The notes under the pieces were generated by a model, which saw nothing but the letters and a program-made list of their open reading frames with translations, did no database searches and was not told the origin of the DNA. Below, one piece after another: positions 36,693-44,960 of a stretch of 64,000 nt of DNA; within the stretch, counting starts at the first letter, position 1, and the number at the start of each line of letters is the position of its first letter. Source of the stretch: an uncultured Alphaproteobacteria bacterium (GTDB taxonomy: Bacteria > Pseudomonadota > Alphaproteobacteria > GCA-2731375); NCBI GenBank assembly GCA_951812805.1, contig CATOSZ010000003.1, forward strand, positions 760,557 to 824,556, read 5' to 3'. Made by a program: the position numbers and the translations under genes.

Positions 36693-37733
36693 ATGAACGA
36701 TGCCAAAACCCCCTCGATGACCAGCCGCGAGCGGGTGCTCGCCGCGCTTGCCCTGCAGCCGGTGGACCGCACGCCCCTCTGCAATCCGACCTCGGTCGCG
36801 ACGGTGGAGCTGATGGACCTGGTCGAGGCCCCCTTCCCGACCGCCAACCGGGACGCGGAGATGATGGCCCGCCTGGCGGCGACCGGATATACGGAACTCG
36901 GCTTCGACACCATCATGCCGGTGTTCTCCATCATCCAGGAATCCGCCGCGCTCGGCTGCAAGATGCAGTGGGAGCAGAAGGACAACTGGCCGACCGTCCG
37001 GATGAGCGAGCCGATCTGGAAAGAGCCGGACGACATCCGCATCCCCAACGACTTCCTCACCCACCCCGACATGGCCTGCGTGCTGGACGCGATCCGCATC
37101 CTCAAGCGCGAGTATGGCGACGAGGTCGCGATCGTCGGCAAGACCATGGGCCCCTGGACGCTCGGCTATCACGTCTTCGGGGTCGAGCCCTTCCTGCTGA
37201 TGAGCCTGGACGATCCGGAGAAGACCAAGCTCTGCCTCGACCGGATGAAGGAAATCACCGTGCTCTACGGTATCGCGCAGATGGAAGCCGGCGCCGACGC
37301 CCTCACCCTGCCGGACCATGCGACCGGCGACCTGGTTTCCGGCACCTATTACGAACGCTACCTGCTGGAGCTGCACAAGGAGATGGTGGCGCGGATTCCA
37401 ATCCCCCTCATCCTGCACATCTGCGGGCGCACCGTGGACCGGATGGATTTCATCGCGGAAACCGGCATGGCGGCGTTCCACTATGATTCCAAGAACAAGC
37501 CGGACGAATCGATGGAGATCTGCCGCGACCGCATCGCCTTGGTCGGCAATCTCAACAATCCCGAAACCCTGTTCTCCAAGGGGCCGGAGGAGGTCCGCGC
37601 CGAGGTGCTGGCCAACCTGGAGGCGGGCGTGCCGCTGATCGGGCCGGAATGCGCCATCCCGCTGCAGACGCCGCTGGAGAACCTGCTGGAGATCCAGGCG
37701 ACGGTGAAGGAATGGCACGCGACCCGGCACTAG
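36693..37733 (+). CDS. UroD/MtaA-family corrinoid-dependent methyltransferase
   Basis: 346 residues. It resembles uroporphyrinogen decarboxylase but carries the zinc-ligand set of MtaA/CmuA-type methyltransferases: His-x-Cys in ILHICGRT (242, 244) and a late cysteine in IGPECAIPL (320), as needed to activate a thiol or methyl donor. TSRERVLAALALQPVDRTP is the standard family start. In this operon it probably loads a methyl group from a substrate onto the corrinoid protein encoded next. True UroD of haem synthesis would not have the His-x-Cys-xn-Cys set. The donor (aryl ether, methylated amine or other) is unknown. Confidence 0.88.
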   Translation: MNDAKTPSMTSRERVLAALALQPVDRTPLCNPTSVATVELMDLVEAPFPTANRDAEMMARLAATGYTELGFDTIMPVFSIIQESAALGCKMQWEQKDNWPTVRMSEPIWKEPDDIRIPNDFLTHPDMACVLDAIRILKREYGDEVAIVGKTMGPWTLGYHVFGVEPFLLMSLDDPEKTKLCLDRMKEITVLYGIAQMEAGADALTLPDHATGDLVSGTYYERYLLELHKEMVARIPIPLILHICGRTVDRMDFIAETGMAAFHYDSKNKPDESMEICRDRIALVGNLNNPETLFSKGPEEVRAEVLANLEAGVPLIGPECAIPLQTPLENLLEIQATVKEWHATRH

Positions 37734-37764
37734 TCGCGGGCAAGGTAATCGGAGTGAGGGCCCC

Positions 37765-38514
37765 ATGGCCGAATTGAGTGGCATCCAGAACGAAGTCATC
37801 CGGGACGAGATCGAGGAGTTCCTCGAACGCCCCGAGGAGATCGAGCGCTTCATCGACATGTTCGCCCGCATCCGCCCTGAGATGCAGGAGATCGCCGTCG
37901 CCGTCATCGACGGCGACCATCACGAGGCGGACGCACTGACCACGGCGGCGCTGGCGGCCGGCACGCAGGCGTTGGAGATCATGGACGACGGGCTGATCGC
38001 CGGCATGGGCATCGTCGGCATCAAGTTCCGCGAGAACTTCATCTTCGTGCCCGAGGTGCTGTCCTGCGCCCGCGCGATGAAGGCCGGCATGGCGCATATC
38101 GAGCCTATCCTGTCGGCCTCCGGCATCGAGCCCGTCGGCAAGGTCATCATGGGCACGGTGAAGGGCGACCTGCACGACATCGGCAAGAACCTCTGCATCA
38201 TGATGCTGCGCGGCGCCGGCTTCGAGGTCGTCGACCTCGGCGTCGACACCAGCGAGGACGAGTTCATCGACGCGATCGAGGAGCACGGCGCGCCGGTCCT
38301 CGGCATGTCGGCCCTGCTGACCACAACGATGCCGAACATGGGCCGCACGATCGAGGCGATCATCGACGCCGGCCTGCGCGACGAGGTGCAGATCATGGTC
38401 GGCGGCGCGCCGGTCACCCAGGACTTCGCCGACGACATGGGGGCCGACGGCTACGGCAAGGACGCCCTCGACTGCGTCGCGCTCGCCAAATCCCTAGTCG
38501 GCGCCGAAAGCTGA
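37765..38514 (+). CDS. Corrinoid (methylcobalamin) carrier protein
   Basis: 249 residues. A helical cap domain (AVIDGDHHEADALTTAALAA) is followed by a Rossmann-like B12 domain: GTVKGDLHDIGKNL holds the DxHxxG motif with the lower-ligand histidine (137). VDLGVDTSEDEFIDAI and the GMSALLTTTMPNMGRTIEAI segment with its serine/threonine pocket, then MVGGAPVTQDFADDMGADGY, complete it. It receives a methyl group from the UroD-type enzyme and passes it to the MtrH-like enzyme. It carries about 40 extra N-terminal residues (ERPEEIERFIDMFARI) compared with short MtaC types. Confidence 0.93.
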   Translation: MAELSGIQNEVIRDEIEEFLERPEEIERFIDMFARIRPEMQEIAVAVIDGDHHEADALTTAALAAGTQALEIMDDGLIAGMGIVGIKFRENFIFVPEVLSCARAMKAGMAHIEPILSASGIEPVGKVIMGTVKGDLHDIGKNLCIMMLRGAGFEVVDLGVDTSEDEFIDAIEEHGAPVLGMSALLTTTMPNMGRTIEAIIDAGLRDEVQIMVGGAPVTQDFADDMGADGYGKDALDCVALAKSLVGAES

Positions 38515-38528
38515 ACGGCGAGACACCC

Positions 38529-38861
38529 ATGGCCGACAAGATCGACAAGGCGGACTACCAGCGCCGCATCGACGCGATGAGCGAGATCTTCGCGGGCATC
38601 GCGGAGAAGGCCAACGTCGTCTCGCGTGAGCGCTGTCCCTACCGTGACCGCCATGATCTCTGCACGGCGGAATTCCGCTGCCGCAACCAGCTGGCCGCCA
38701 CGGACGAGGGCATCGGCTGCGGCCACGAGGGCGGCTTCAACTACCAGGACGCCTGGGAAAGCAATCCCCTGCTGATCGAGCGGGCCAAAAAACGCATCGC
38801 CCGCGACAAGGAGCGGGCCGCCGCCCGCCGGCGCGCCCGCGCCGAACGCCACGAAAAGTAA
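38529..38861 (+). CDS. Small four-cysteine protein of the corrinoid operon (unrecognised)
   Basis: 110 residues, 14 bases after the corrinoid gene and overlapping the reactivator start by one base (TAATG), so translation is coupled. Cysteines are at 36, 45, 51 and 64 in RERCPYRDRHDLCTAEFRCR and GCGHEG; with the adjacent histidines (42, 66) they could bind zinc or an iron-sulfur cluster. The C-terminus is a long arginine/lysine helix (RAKKRIARDKERAAARRRAR), perhaps a nucleic-acid or protein contact. No family recognised. Its fixed place between corrinoid carrier and reductive activator suggests a part in electron delivery or assembly of that machinery. Confidence 0.75.
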   Translation: MADKIDKADYQRRIDAMSEIFAGIAEKANVVSRERCPYRDRHDLCTAEFRCRNQLAATDEGIGCGHEGGFNYQDAWESNPLLIERAKKRIARDKERAAARRRARAERHEK

Positions 38862-40516
38862 TGTCTGGACGCCGCGTGTTCGCCGGGGCGGCGGAGGGCC
38901 GCACCCTCTTCGATGCCGCCGATACGCTCGGCTACGCCGTCGCCACCTCCTGCGGGCGGGCCGGCCAGTGCCATGAATGCATCGTCGAGGTCCGCGCCGG
39001 CCACGCGGCGCTGGCGGCACGGACCGAGCCCGAAAGCTTCCTGCGCGGCGACTACCGCCTCGCCTGCCAGGCGGTGATCGAGGACGAAACGGCGGAAATC
39101 GCGTTCGAGCCGTTGCGTCGCGAACCCCGCATCCTGACCGAGACGCGGGTGAAACCGGACCAGGCCCTCGACCCCCTGGTCACGCGCCGGGGCGACGACG
39201 TCCTTTATGACGGCGAGGTGGTCGACCGCTACCGGGGCCGGCTGCTCGGCCTCGCGGTCGATCTCGGCACCACGACCGTGGCGCTGGAGCTGGTCGACCT
39301 GGAGGACGGGCGCACGCTCGCCACCCGCGCCTTCGAGAACCCGCAACGCTTCGGCGGCTCGGACATCATGCACCGCATCAGCTACGAGGCGGACGTCGGC
39401 CGGGGCGCGCTGCAGAACGCCGTGGTCCGCGCCCTGAACCAGGCCGTGCAGGCACTCGCCCGCGAGCATGGCTTTCACCGGCGCGAGATCTACGAGATCG
39501 CCGTCGCCGGCAACTCGACCATGCGCGACATCCTGTTCGGCGTCGACGTCCAGGGCATCGGCCAGAAACCCTACAAGTCGAACATCGAGCTGGCGCTCAT
39601 CGCCGGGCGGCGGAGCACGACCAGCCTGCTGGCCGATACGCGGGAGATCGGCCTGGTCGCCGGACGGCGGACGAAAGTCTACGGCCTGCCGCTGATCGCC
39701 AGCCACGTCGGCGCCGACACCGCGGCCGATCTCGCCGCCCTCGACTTCGCGCTGGAGGCGGACGACGGCAAGGCGCGCATGCTGATCGACATCGGCACCA
39801 ACACGGAGGTGTTGATCGGCGTCGGCGGCCGGCTGATCGCCGCCTCCTGCCCGGCCGGCCCCGCCTTCGAGGGCGGCCTCGTCACCTACGGCATGCCGGC
39901 GGCGGCCGGCGCGGTGGAGCGGATCCGCCTCGACGCCACCGGCCAAGTCGCCGAGGCCGGCGTCATCGGCGATGCGGCCCCGGTCGGGCTTTGCGGCTCC
40001 GCCCTGGTCGACCTGCTGGCGGAATTGCGCGGCCACGAGCTGATGACCGCCAAGGGCGTCTTCACCGCCGACCGCCGGCAGAAGGACATCACCCTTTTCG
40101 CCGAGCAGGGCATCACCTTCTCCAAGCAGGACATCGGCAACCTCGGCCAGGCCAAGGCGGCGAACTACTGCGGCCAGTTCATCCTGCTGCGCTCCCTCGC
40201 CATCGACCCGGCCCGGCTCGACCATGTCTATCTCGCCGGCGGTTTCGCCAACTACATCGATGTCGAGAACGCGATCGCCATCGGCCTGCTGGCGCCGGCC
40301 CGGCCGGAGGTGGTCGAGCGCGTCGGCAACGCCGCCCTGCAAGGCGCGCGCGAGGTGCTGTTGAGCGCCACGAAACGCCGCCGCCTGGAGGATGCGGTCC
40401 GCCGCATCGAGCATATCGAGCTGGAAACGACGGAAGACTTCTTCGAGATCTTCGTCGACGGCTGCCAGTTCAAACCGATGCCCGACGCCCTGGACGAAGG
40501 CGGCGCGAACGGCTAG
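38861..40516 (+). CDS. ASKHA-domain reductive activator of corrinoid enzymes (RACE) with [2Fe-2S] ferredoxin domain
   Basis: 551 residues. The N-terminal plant-type ferredoxin shows C-x5-C-x2-C (Cys31, 37, 40 in SCGRAGQCHEC) and Cys69 in RLACQ. A linker leads to the ASKHA ATPase half: LGLAVDLGTTTVALELVDLE (phosphate loop), NSTMRDILFGVDVQGIGQKP, MLIDIGTNTEVLIGVGGRLI, GLCGSALVDLLAELRG and YLAGGFANYID. RACE proteins use ATP to push an electron onto oxidised Co(II) corrinoid, returning it to Co(I). It restores the neighbouring carrier protein when it is inactivated. Such reactivators are common in anaerobes; in an otherwise aerobic-looking genome this is notable. Confidence 0.93.
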   Translation: MSGRRVFAGAAEGRTLFDAADTLGYAVATSCGRAGQCHECIVEVRAGHAALAARTEPESFLRGDYRLACQAVIEDETAEIAFEPLRREPRILTETRVKPDQALDPLVTRRGDDVLYDGEVVDRYRGRLLGLAVDLGTTTVALELVDLEDGRTLATRAFENPQRFGGSDIMHRISYEADVGRGALQNAVVRALNQAVQALAREHGFHRREIYEIAVAGNSTMRDILFGVDVQGIGQKPYKSNIELALIAGRRSTTSLLADTREIGLVAGRRTKVYGLPLIASHVGADTAADLAALDFALEADDGKARMLIDIGTNTEVLIGVGGRLIAASCPAGPAFEGGLVTYGMPAAAGAVERIRLDATGQVAEAGVIGDAAPVGLCGSALVDLLAELRGHELMTAKGVFTADRRQKDITLFAEQGITFSKQDIGNLGQAKAANYCGQFILLRSLAIDPARLDHVYLAGGFANYIDVENAIAIGLLAPARPEVVERVGNAALQGAREVLLSATKRRRLEDAVRRIEHIELETTEDFFEIFVDGCQFKPMPDALDEGGANG

Positions 40517-40548
40517 CAAGGCCTGAATTCAACGCGGGAGGCGCGGGC

Positions 40549-41598
40549 ATGGACCGCCAAAAAGTGGCCGACTTCATCATCATCGGCGAGAACGTGCACA
40601 CGACCCGCGTTCTCATGCGCCGGGGCCCGCGCATCGCCAGCCGTGACGAGGGCCTCGCCATCCTGTTCGACTCGGCCGAGCCCGAGGGCCGCGCGTTGCC
40701 CATTCCCGCCGCCTATGAGACGACCCAGGACTTCGGCGAGGGCCGGGTCAAGCATGTGAAGATCGCCGTCGAGGCGGCGATGCGCGGCGAGGACGTCGGC
40801 CTCGACTATATCGAGCGGCTGGTCGCCTTGCAGGAAGCCGCGGGCGCCGGCTACCTCGACCTGAACGTCGACGAGATCTCCATCAAACTGGACGAGCAGA
40901 AGGCCGCCATGACCTGGCTGGTCGGCGCCGTCGAGGGCATGACCGCGCTGCCGCTGGCGATCGATTCGTCCAACATCGAGGTGCTGGAAACCGGCTTGCG
41001 GGCCTGCGACAAGGACCGCGCGGCGCCGCTGTTGAACTCCGCCAGCCGGGAGCGGATGGAAGCCCTCGACCTCGCGGCGGAATTCGGCGCCTCCGTCGTC
41101 GTCACGGCGGCCGGCGAGAAGGGCATGCCGGAGGGGCCGCACGACCGGCTGGAAAACGCCGGCATCATGATCGAGGCGGCACGGGAGCGCGGCTTCGAGC
41201 TCTCCCAATTGCACGTCGACCCGCTGATCTTCCCGATCTCCGTCGACGGCGCCTTCGGCGAGCACAGCCTGGAGGCGATCCGCCGCCTGCGCGCCGATTA
41301 CGGCCCCAACCTGCACATCACCGGCGGCATGAGCAACGTCTCCTTCGGCATCCCGGCGCGCAAGATCATCAACAACATGTTCCTGATCATGGCGATTGGC
41401 GCCGGCGCCGACAGCGGCATCGTCGATCCGGTGGCAACCCGCATCGACGCGCTGGTCGACATCGACCTGACGTCGCATACCTACGAGCTGGCGGACGATG
41501 TACTGAGGGGCCGCGACGAATACTGCGCCGGCTTCATCGCCGCCTGGCGCAACGGCGAGCTGGAAGGCGTGCCGGCACCCCGGCGGCGGAAACGCTAG
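40549..41598 (+). CDS. MtrH-like tetrahydrofolate-dependent methyltransferase
   Basis: 349 residues with a pterin-binding TIM barrel as in MtrH, AcsE and MetH. It begins IIGENVHTTRVLMRRG, with GYLDLNVDEISIK, AIDSSNIEVLETGLRA and PLLNSASRERME as pterin-pocket segments, and a late ITGGMSNVSFGIPARKIINN. It would move the methyl group from the corrinoid carrier to tetrahydrofolate, feeding one-carbon metabolism (or run in reverse). It ends the operon; its stop overlaps the convergent pilin gene by two bases. Confidence 0.9.
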   Translation: MDRQKVADFIIIGENVHTTRVLMRRGPRIASRDEGLAILFDSAEPEGRALPIPAAYETTQDFGEGRVKHVKIAVEAAMRGEDVGLDYIERLVALQEAAGAGYLDLNVDEISIKLDEQKAAMTWLVGAVEGMTALPLAIDSSNIEVLETGLRACDKDRAAPLLNSASRERMEALDLAAEFGASVVVTAAGEKGMPEGPHDRLENAGIMIEAARERGFELSQLHVDPLIFPISVDGAFGEHSLEAIRRLRADYGPNLHITGGMSNVSFGIPARKIINNMFLIMAIGAGADSGIVDPVATRIDALVDIDLTSHTYELADDVLRGRDEYCAGFIAAWRNGELEGVPAPRRRKR

Positions 41599-41798
41599 TC
41601 GTTATCGCTCGGACCGAAGAGCGAGAGCCGTTCCGAGATCTTGTCGTCGGTCGCATTGAACATGTTCCGCAATTCGCCACCGATGGCGAAGACGGTCGCC
41701 ATGATGGCGATGGAGAGACCGAAGCCGAGCAGGCCGTATTCCAGGCCGGTGACACCCTTTTCATCGCGCCAGAGGCGGCGAAGCATGCTGCGGATCAT
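41595..41798 (-). CDS. Flp/Fap-type IVb pilin
   Basis: 67 residues. The prepilin site is in RRLWRDEKGVTGLEYGLLGF: the peptidase would cut after the glycine of EKG, giving a mature start VTGLEYG, the Flp signature with the conserved Glu+5 and Tyr+6. A single hydrophobic helix (GLSIAIMATVFAIGGEL) follows. It would form Flp (Tad-type) pili for adhesion. No tad assembly genes are in the window, so it is either an orphan pilin or served by a locus elsewhere. Convergent with the MtrH-like gene. Confidence 0.9.
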   Translation of the reverse strand: MIRSMLRRLWRDEKGVTGLEYGLLGFGLSIAIMATVFAIGGELRNMFNATDDKISERLSLFGPSDND

Positions 41799-41872
41799 CT
41801 TGTCCTCCGGAACCGGTGCGGGCGGGCACCATCCAGAGTGACGGCCGGGAATTAACGAATCGTTGACGCGGA

Positions 41873-42301
41873 TTAATCGCCAGCCGCCTCGTCCACGAGG
41901 AAGTCCGCCATCCGGGCCTTGATCGCCTCGGGAATCGGCAGCGACTTGCGGGTTTCCAGGCTGAAATAGACCGAGACGATCTCCGTCGTCGCGGCGATCT
42001 CGCCCGTTTCCGTATTGCGCATGCGATGGTGCTGCGTCGCCGACTTGGTGCCGACGCGGGTGAGCGCGCTCTCGACGACGATCAGGCTCCCGACCGGCTG
42101 TTCGATCAGGTAGTCGATGGTATGGCGGGCATCGACCAGGGTTTCGTTGGTTTCCTTGGAATGGCCCCAGCCGAGGCCGACGGCGGCCAGCAGATGCCAG
42201 GCCGCCTGGTCGAACATGCCGACATAGTGCTGCACCGTCAGGTGCCCCAGATGGTCGCAGTGCCAGGGATAGACCACGCCACGAAACATCTCCCGGTACA
42301 T
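41873..42301 (-). CDS. 4-hydroxybenzoyl-CoA-thioesterase-family (hot-dog) protein
   Basis: 142 residues from the ATG at 42301; the longer frame is antisense to the LLM gene. The hot-dog thioesterase signature is seen in VYPWHCDHLGHLTVQHYVGM, where an aspartate precedes the Gly-His pair and the helix, followed by YLIEQPVGSLIVVESALTRV and IAATTEIVSVYFSLETRKSL. It hydrolyses acyl- or aroyl-CoA thioesters. Divergent from the LLM oxidoreductase (96 bases between starts). It may release free acids in the nearby catabolic cluster. Confidence 0.85.
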   Translation of the reverse strand: MYREMFRGVVYPWHCDHLGHLTVQHYVGMFDQAAWHLLAAVGLGWGHSKETNETLVDARHTIDYLIEQPVGSLIVVESALTRVGTKSATQHHRMRNTETGEIAATTEIVSVYFSLETRKSLPIPEAIKARMADFLVDEAAGD

Positions 42302-42397
42302 CACTTGCCCTCCTCGCTCGCGCATCGGCCGGCACTCTAGGTCCGGTGCAGCGCAGCGTCCATACTGCGCGCCGCCCGGAGGAACGGAGGAACACCC

Positions 42398-43276
42398 ATG
42401 AAGATCGGCTTGCAGGTCTATGTCGGCGGCGACGCGGTCGGGGCCGAGTTTCTCATGCGGATCGCCGAGGCGGTGGAGGAGCGTGGCTTCCATTCGATCT
42501 GGGTGCCGGAACATGTGCTGATGTTCCCGGAGATCGAGAGCGCCTATCCCTATGCCGCCGACGGTTCCTTCCCCTTCGATACCAAGGCCCTGCCGCCGGA
42601 GCCGTTCACCCTGCTGGCGTTCCTCGCCGCGCGCACCCGCCGGGTGCGGCTCGCCACCGGGATCTGCATCCTGCCGCAACGCAACCCGGTCTACACGGCC
42701 AAGCAGGCCGCCGACGTCGACGTGCTGTCGGGCGGCCGGCTCGACATCGGCTTCGGCGTCGGCTGGCTGGCGCAGGAGTTCGAGGCGCTGGGCGTGCCCT
42801 TCGAACACCGCGGCTCGCGCGCCGACGAATATCTCCAGGTGATGCGCAGCCTGTGGTGCGATGAGGTCTCGCAATTCCAGGGCCGCTTCTACGACCTGCC
42901 GGCGAGCCATCAGAGCCCGAAGCCCTTGCAGAAGCCGCACCCGCCGCTGTTCTTCGGCGGCGAGAGCGAGGCCGCGCTCCGCCGTATCGCGCGCCATGGC
43001 CAGGGCTGGTTCTCCGCCGGCTTTCGCGCCGAGGAAATGGCCGCCCCGCTCGCCCGCCTCGACACCCTGTTGGCGGCCGAGGGCCGCACCCGGGCCGAGA
43101 TCGAAATCGCCGTCGGCCCCGCCGGCGGCAAGGCGGACCTGGAAATGGTGAAACGCTACCGCGAGGCCGGCGTCGAGCAGATCGTGCTAGCGCTCGCCGG
43201 GCGCAACGTCGACCGTTTCCTCGCCCGCATCGACGACATGGCGGAACAGGTCGTGCTGCCGGCGGCGGCACTGTAG
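42398..43276 (+). CDS. LLM-class (luciferase-like) oxidoreductase
   Basis: 292 residues with the bacterial luciferase-like TIM barrel. FHSIWVPEHVLMFPEIESAY, TRRVRLATGICILPQRNPVY and DVLSGGRLDIGFGVGWLAQE are the usual F420/FMN-dependent LLM blocks, and KPHPPLFFGGESEAALRRIA is the following strand. The subgroup resembles the TIGR03619-like F420-dependent enzymes. Whether it uses F420 or FMN cannot be told here, since alphaproteobacteria rarely make F420. Probably acts in a degradative pathway with the thiolase-like and DUF35 genes downstream. Confidence 0.9.
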   Translation: MKIGLQVYVGGDAVGAEFLMRIAEAVEERGFHSIWVPEHVLMFPEIESAYPYAADGSFPFDTKALPPEPFTLLAFLAARTRRVRLATGICILPQRNPVYTAKQAADVDVLSGGRLDIGFGVGWLAQEFEALGVPFEHRGSRADEYLQVMRSLWCDEVSQFQGRFYDLPASHQSPKPLQKPHPPLFFGGESEAALRRIARHGQGWFSAGFRAEEMAAPLARLDTLLAAEGRTRAEIEIAVGPAGGKADLEMVKRYREAGVEQIVLALAGRNVDRFLARIDDMAEQVVLPAAAL

Positions 43277-43329
43277 CCGCCGGGGCCGCCCGCCTGCTAT
43301 CTTCTGCCCGCGTTGAGCTGGAGGGCGCC

Positions 43330-44511
43330 ATGACGCTTCGCGACAAGACCGCCATCGTCGGCATCGGCATGACCGACTACACGCGCAATTCCGGCCGCAC
43401 GGTCGAGGCGCTGGCGCTCGAGGCGGCCAAGGCGGCGGTGGCCGACGCGGGCCTGAAGACGGCCGACATCGACGGCCTGGTGACCTATGGCCTCGGCGAT
43501 ACGATCTCGACCAACGTGCTGGCGACGGACCTGGGCCTCGCGCGGGTGCGCCATTACGCCGACTACAACGCCGGCGGCAACATGGCGGCGGGCGTCGTCA
43601 CCCATGCCGCGATGGCGGTGGCGAGCGGCATGGCCGACTGCGTGCTGGTCTACCGGGCGCTCAACGGCGCTTCGGGCATGCGCTACGGCGGCGAGGCCTT
43701 CGCCGAGATGCTAAGCCGCACCAGCGTCCATTCCGATGCCGAAGGCCAGTTCCTCGCCCCCCTCGGCATCACCATGCCGGCGCAGGAATTCGCCCTGATG
43801 TGCCAGCGCCACATGATCCGCTACGGCACCACGCACGAACAGCTCGGCACCGTGGCGACGATCTGCCGGGAGAACGCGCAAGCCAATCCCCAAGCCCAGA
43901 TGCACGGCCGGCCGATGAGCCTGGACGACTATCTCGACGCCCCCTGGATCGCCGAGCCGTTCCGGATCTACGACTGCTGCCTGATGACCGACGGCGCCTG
44001 CGCGCTGATCGTCACCGGCGCCGAGCGGGCCCGCGATCTCGCCCGCGCGCCCGCCTATGTGATGGCCGGCGTCACCGGCGCCGGACCGGCCAACCGGGGC
44101 CTGATGTGGGGCAACTACTGGGACGACCACGCCAGCTCCTACGCCGCCCACATCAAGGACGACCTCTATGCCATGGCCGGCGTCGGCCCGGCCGACATCG
44201 ACCTCGCCCAGCTTTACGACTGCTTCAGCTATTCGGTGATTGCCCAGTTGGAGGATTACGGCTTCTGCGCCAAGGGCGAGGGCGGCCCCTTCGTCGAGGC
44301 CGGCGGGATCCGTCTCGACGGCGAAATCCCCGTGAACACCGGCGGCGGCCTGCTGTCGGAAGGCTATATCCACGGCCTCAACGGCGTCGTCGAGCTGGTC
44401 GGACAACTGCGCGGCGACGGCGGCGGGCGCCAGGTCGCGGGCGCCGAGATCGGCATGGCCACGGCCGGCGGCGCCTCGCCCAACGGCGGCGCCGTGATCC
44501 TGCGGAACTGA
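43330..44511 (+). CDS. Thiolase-like (lipid-transfer/SCP2-type) protein without nucleophilic cysteine
   Basis: 393 residues. The fold is that of SCPx/acetyl-CoA acetyltransferase-like proteins: DKTAIVGIGMTDYTRNSGRT, DIDLAQLYDCFSYSVIAQLE and a late LLSEGYIHGLNGVVELVGQL with the histidine region. Where thiolases have the nucleophilic cysteine, this has DYNAGGNMAAGVVTHAAMAV, with none. Such proteins team with a DUF35 zinc-ribbon/OB protein (encoded next) and in steroid-degrading actinobacteria act as retro-aldolases. A similar C-C lyase role on a CoA-bound intermediate is a reasonable inference. Confidence 0.88.
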   Translation: MTLRDKTAIVGIGMTDYTRNSGRTVEALALEAAKAAVADAGLKTADIDGLVTYGLGDTISTNVLATDLGLARVRHYADYNAGGNMAAGVVTHAAMAVASGMADCVLVYRALNGASGMRYGGEAFAEMLSRTSVHSDAEGQFLAPLGITMPAQEFALMCQRHMIRYGTTHEQLGTVATICRENAQANPQAQMHGRPMSLDDYLDAPWIAEPFRIYDCCLMTDGACALIVTGAERARDLARAPAYVMAGVTGAGPANRGLMWGNYWDDHASSYAAHIKDDLYAMAGVGPADIDLAQLYDCFSYSVIAQLEDYGFCAKGEGGPFVEAGGIRLDGEIPVNTGGGLLSEGYIHGLNGVVELVGQLRGDGGGRQVAGAEIGMATAGGASPNGGAVILRN

Positions 44512-44522
44512 GGACAAAACCG

Positions 44523-44960
44523 ATGGAAACGCCCCGGCCGATCCGGCCGAAACCGACGGCGATGAGCCAGCCGTTCTGGGACGGCGCCCGGGTGGGCGAG
44601 CTGCGCCTGCAATGCTGTTCGGGCTGCGGCGCGCATCGTTTCTATCCCTCGGCCGGTTGCCACAAATGCGGCGATGACGGATACGACTGGCGTGCGGTGC
44701 CGGGCCGGGGCCATGTCTACACCTGGACGGTGATCCGCCGCGCCCTCGACCCCGCCTTCCAGGCCCGCGTGCCCTTCACCGTGGCCGTGGTCGCCCTCGA
44801 CGTTGCGGGCCGGCCCCTGCTGCCCGGCACCATGCTCGACTGCGCGCCCGAGGACCTGCGCGCCGACATGGCCGTCGACATTGCCTTCGAGCCCTACGAC
44901 GACGACATATCGCTGCCCTGCTGGCGACCGGCAGGCGAGCCCGAGGAGGAAAAGACATGA
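44523..44960 (+). CDS. DUF35-type zinc-ribbon/OB-fold acyl-CoA-binding protein
   Basis: 145 residues. Two Cys-x2-Cys knuckles (CSGCGAHRFYPSAGCHKCG) form the rubredoxin-like zinc ribbon. The OB fold follows, with GRGHVYTWTVIRRALDPAFQ and FTVAVVALDVAGRPLLPGTM. It is the usual partner of cysteine-less thiolase-like proteins, binding the CoA part of the substrate. It starts 11 bases after that gene, and its stop overlaps the following isochorismatase-like start (ATGA), so all three are co-translated. Confidence 0.92.
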   Translation: METPRPIRPKPTAMSQPFWDGARVGELRLQCCSGCGAHRFYPSAGCHKCGDDGYDWRAVPGRGHVYTWTVIRRALDPAFQARVPFTVAVVALDVAGRPLLPGTMLDCAPEDLRADMAVDIAFEPYDDDISLPCWRPAGEPEEEKT

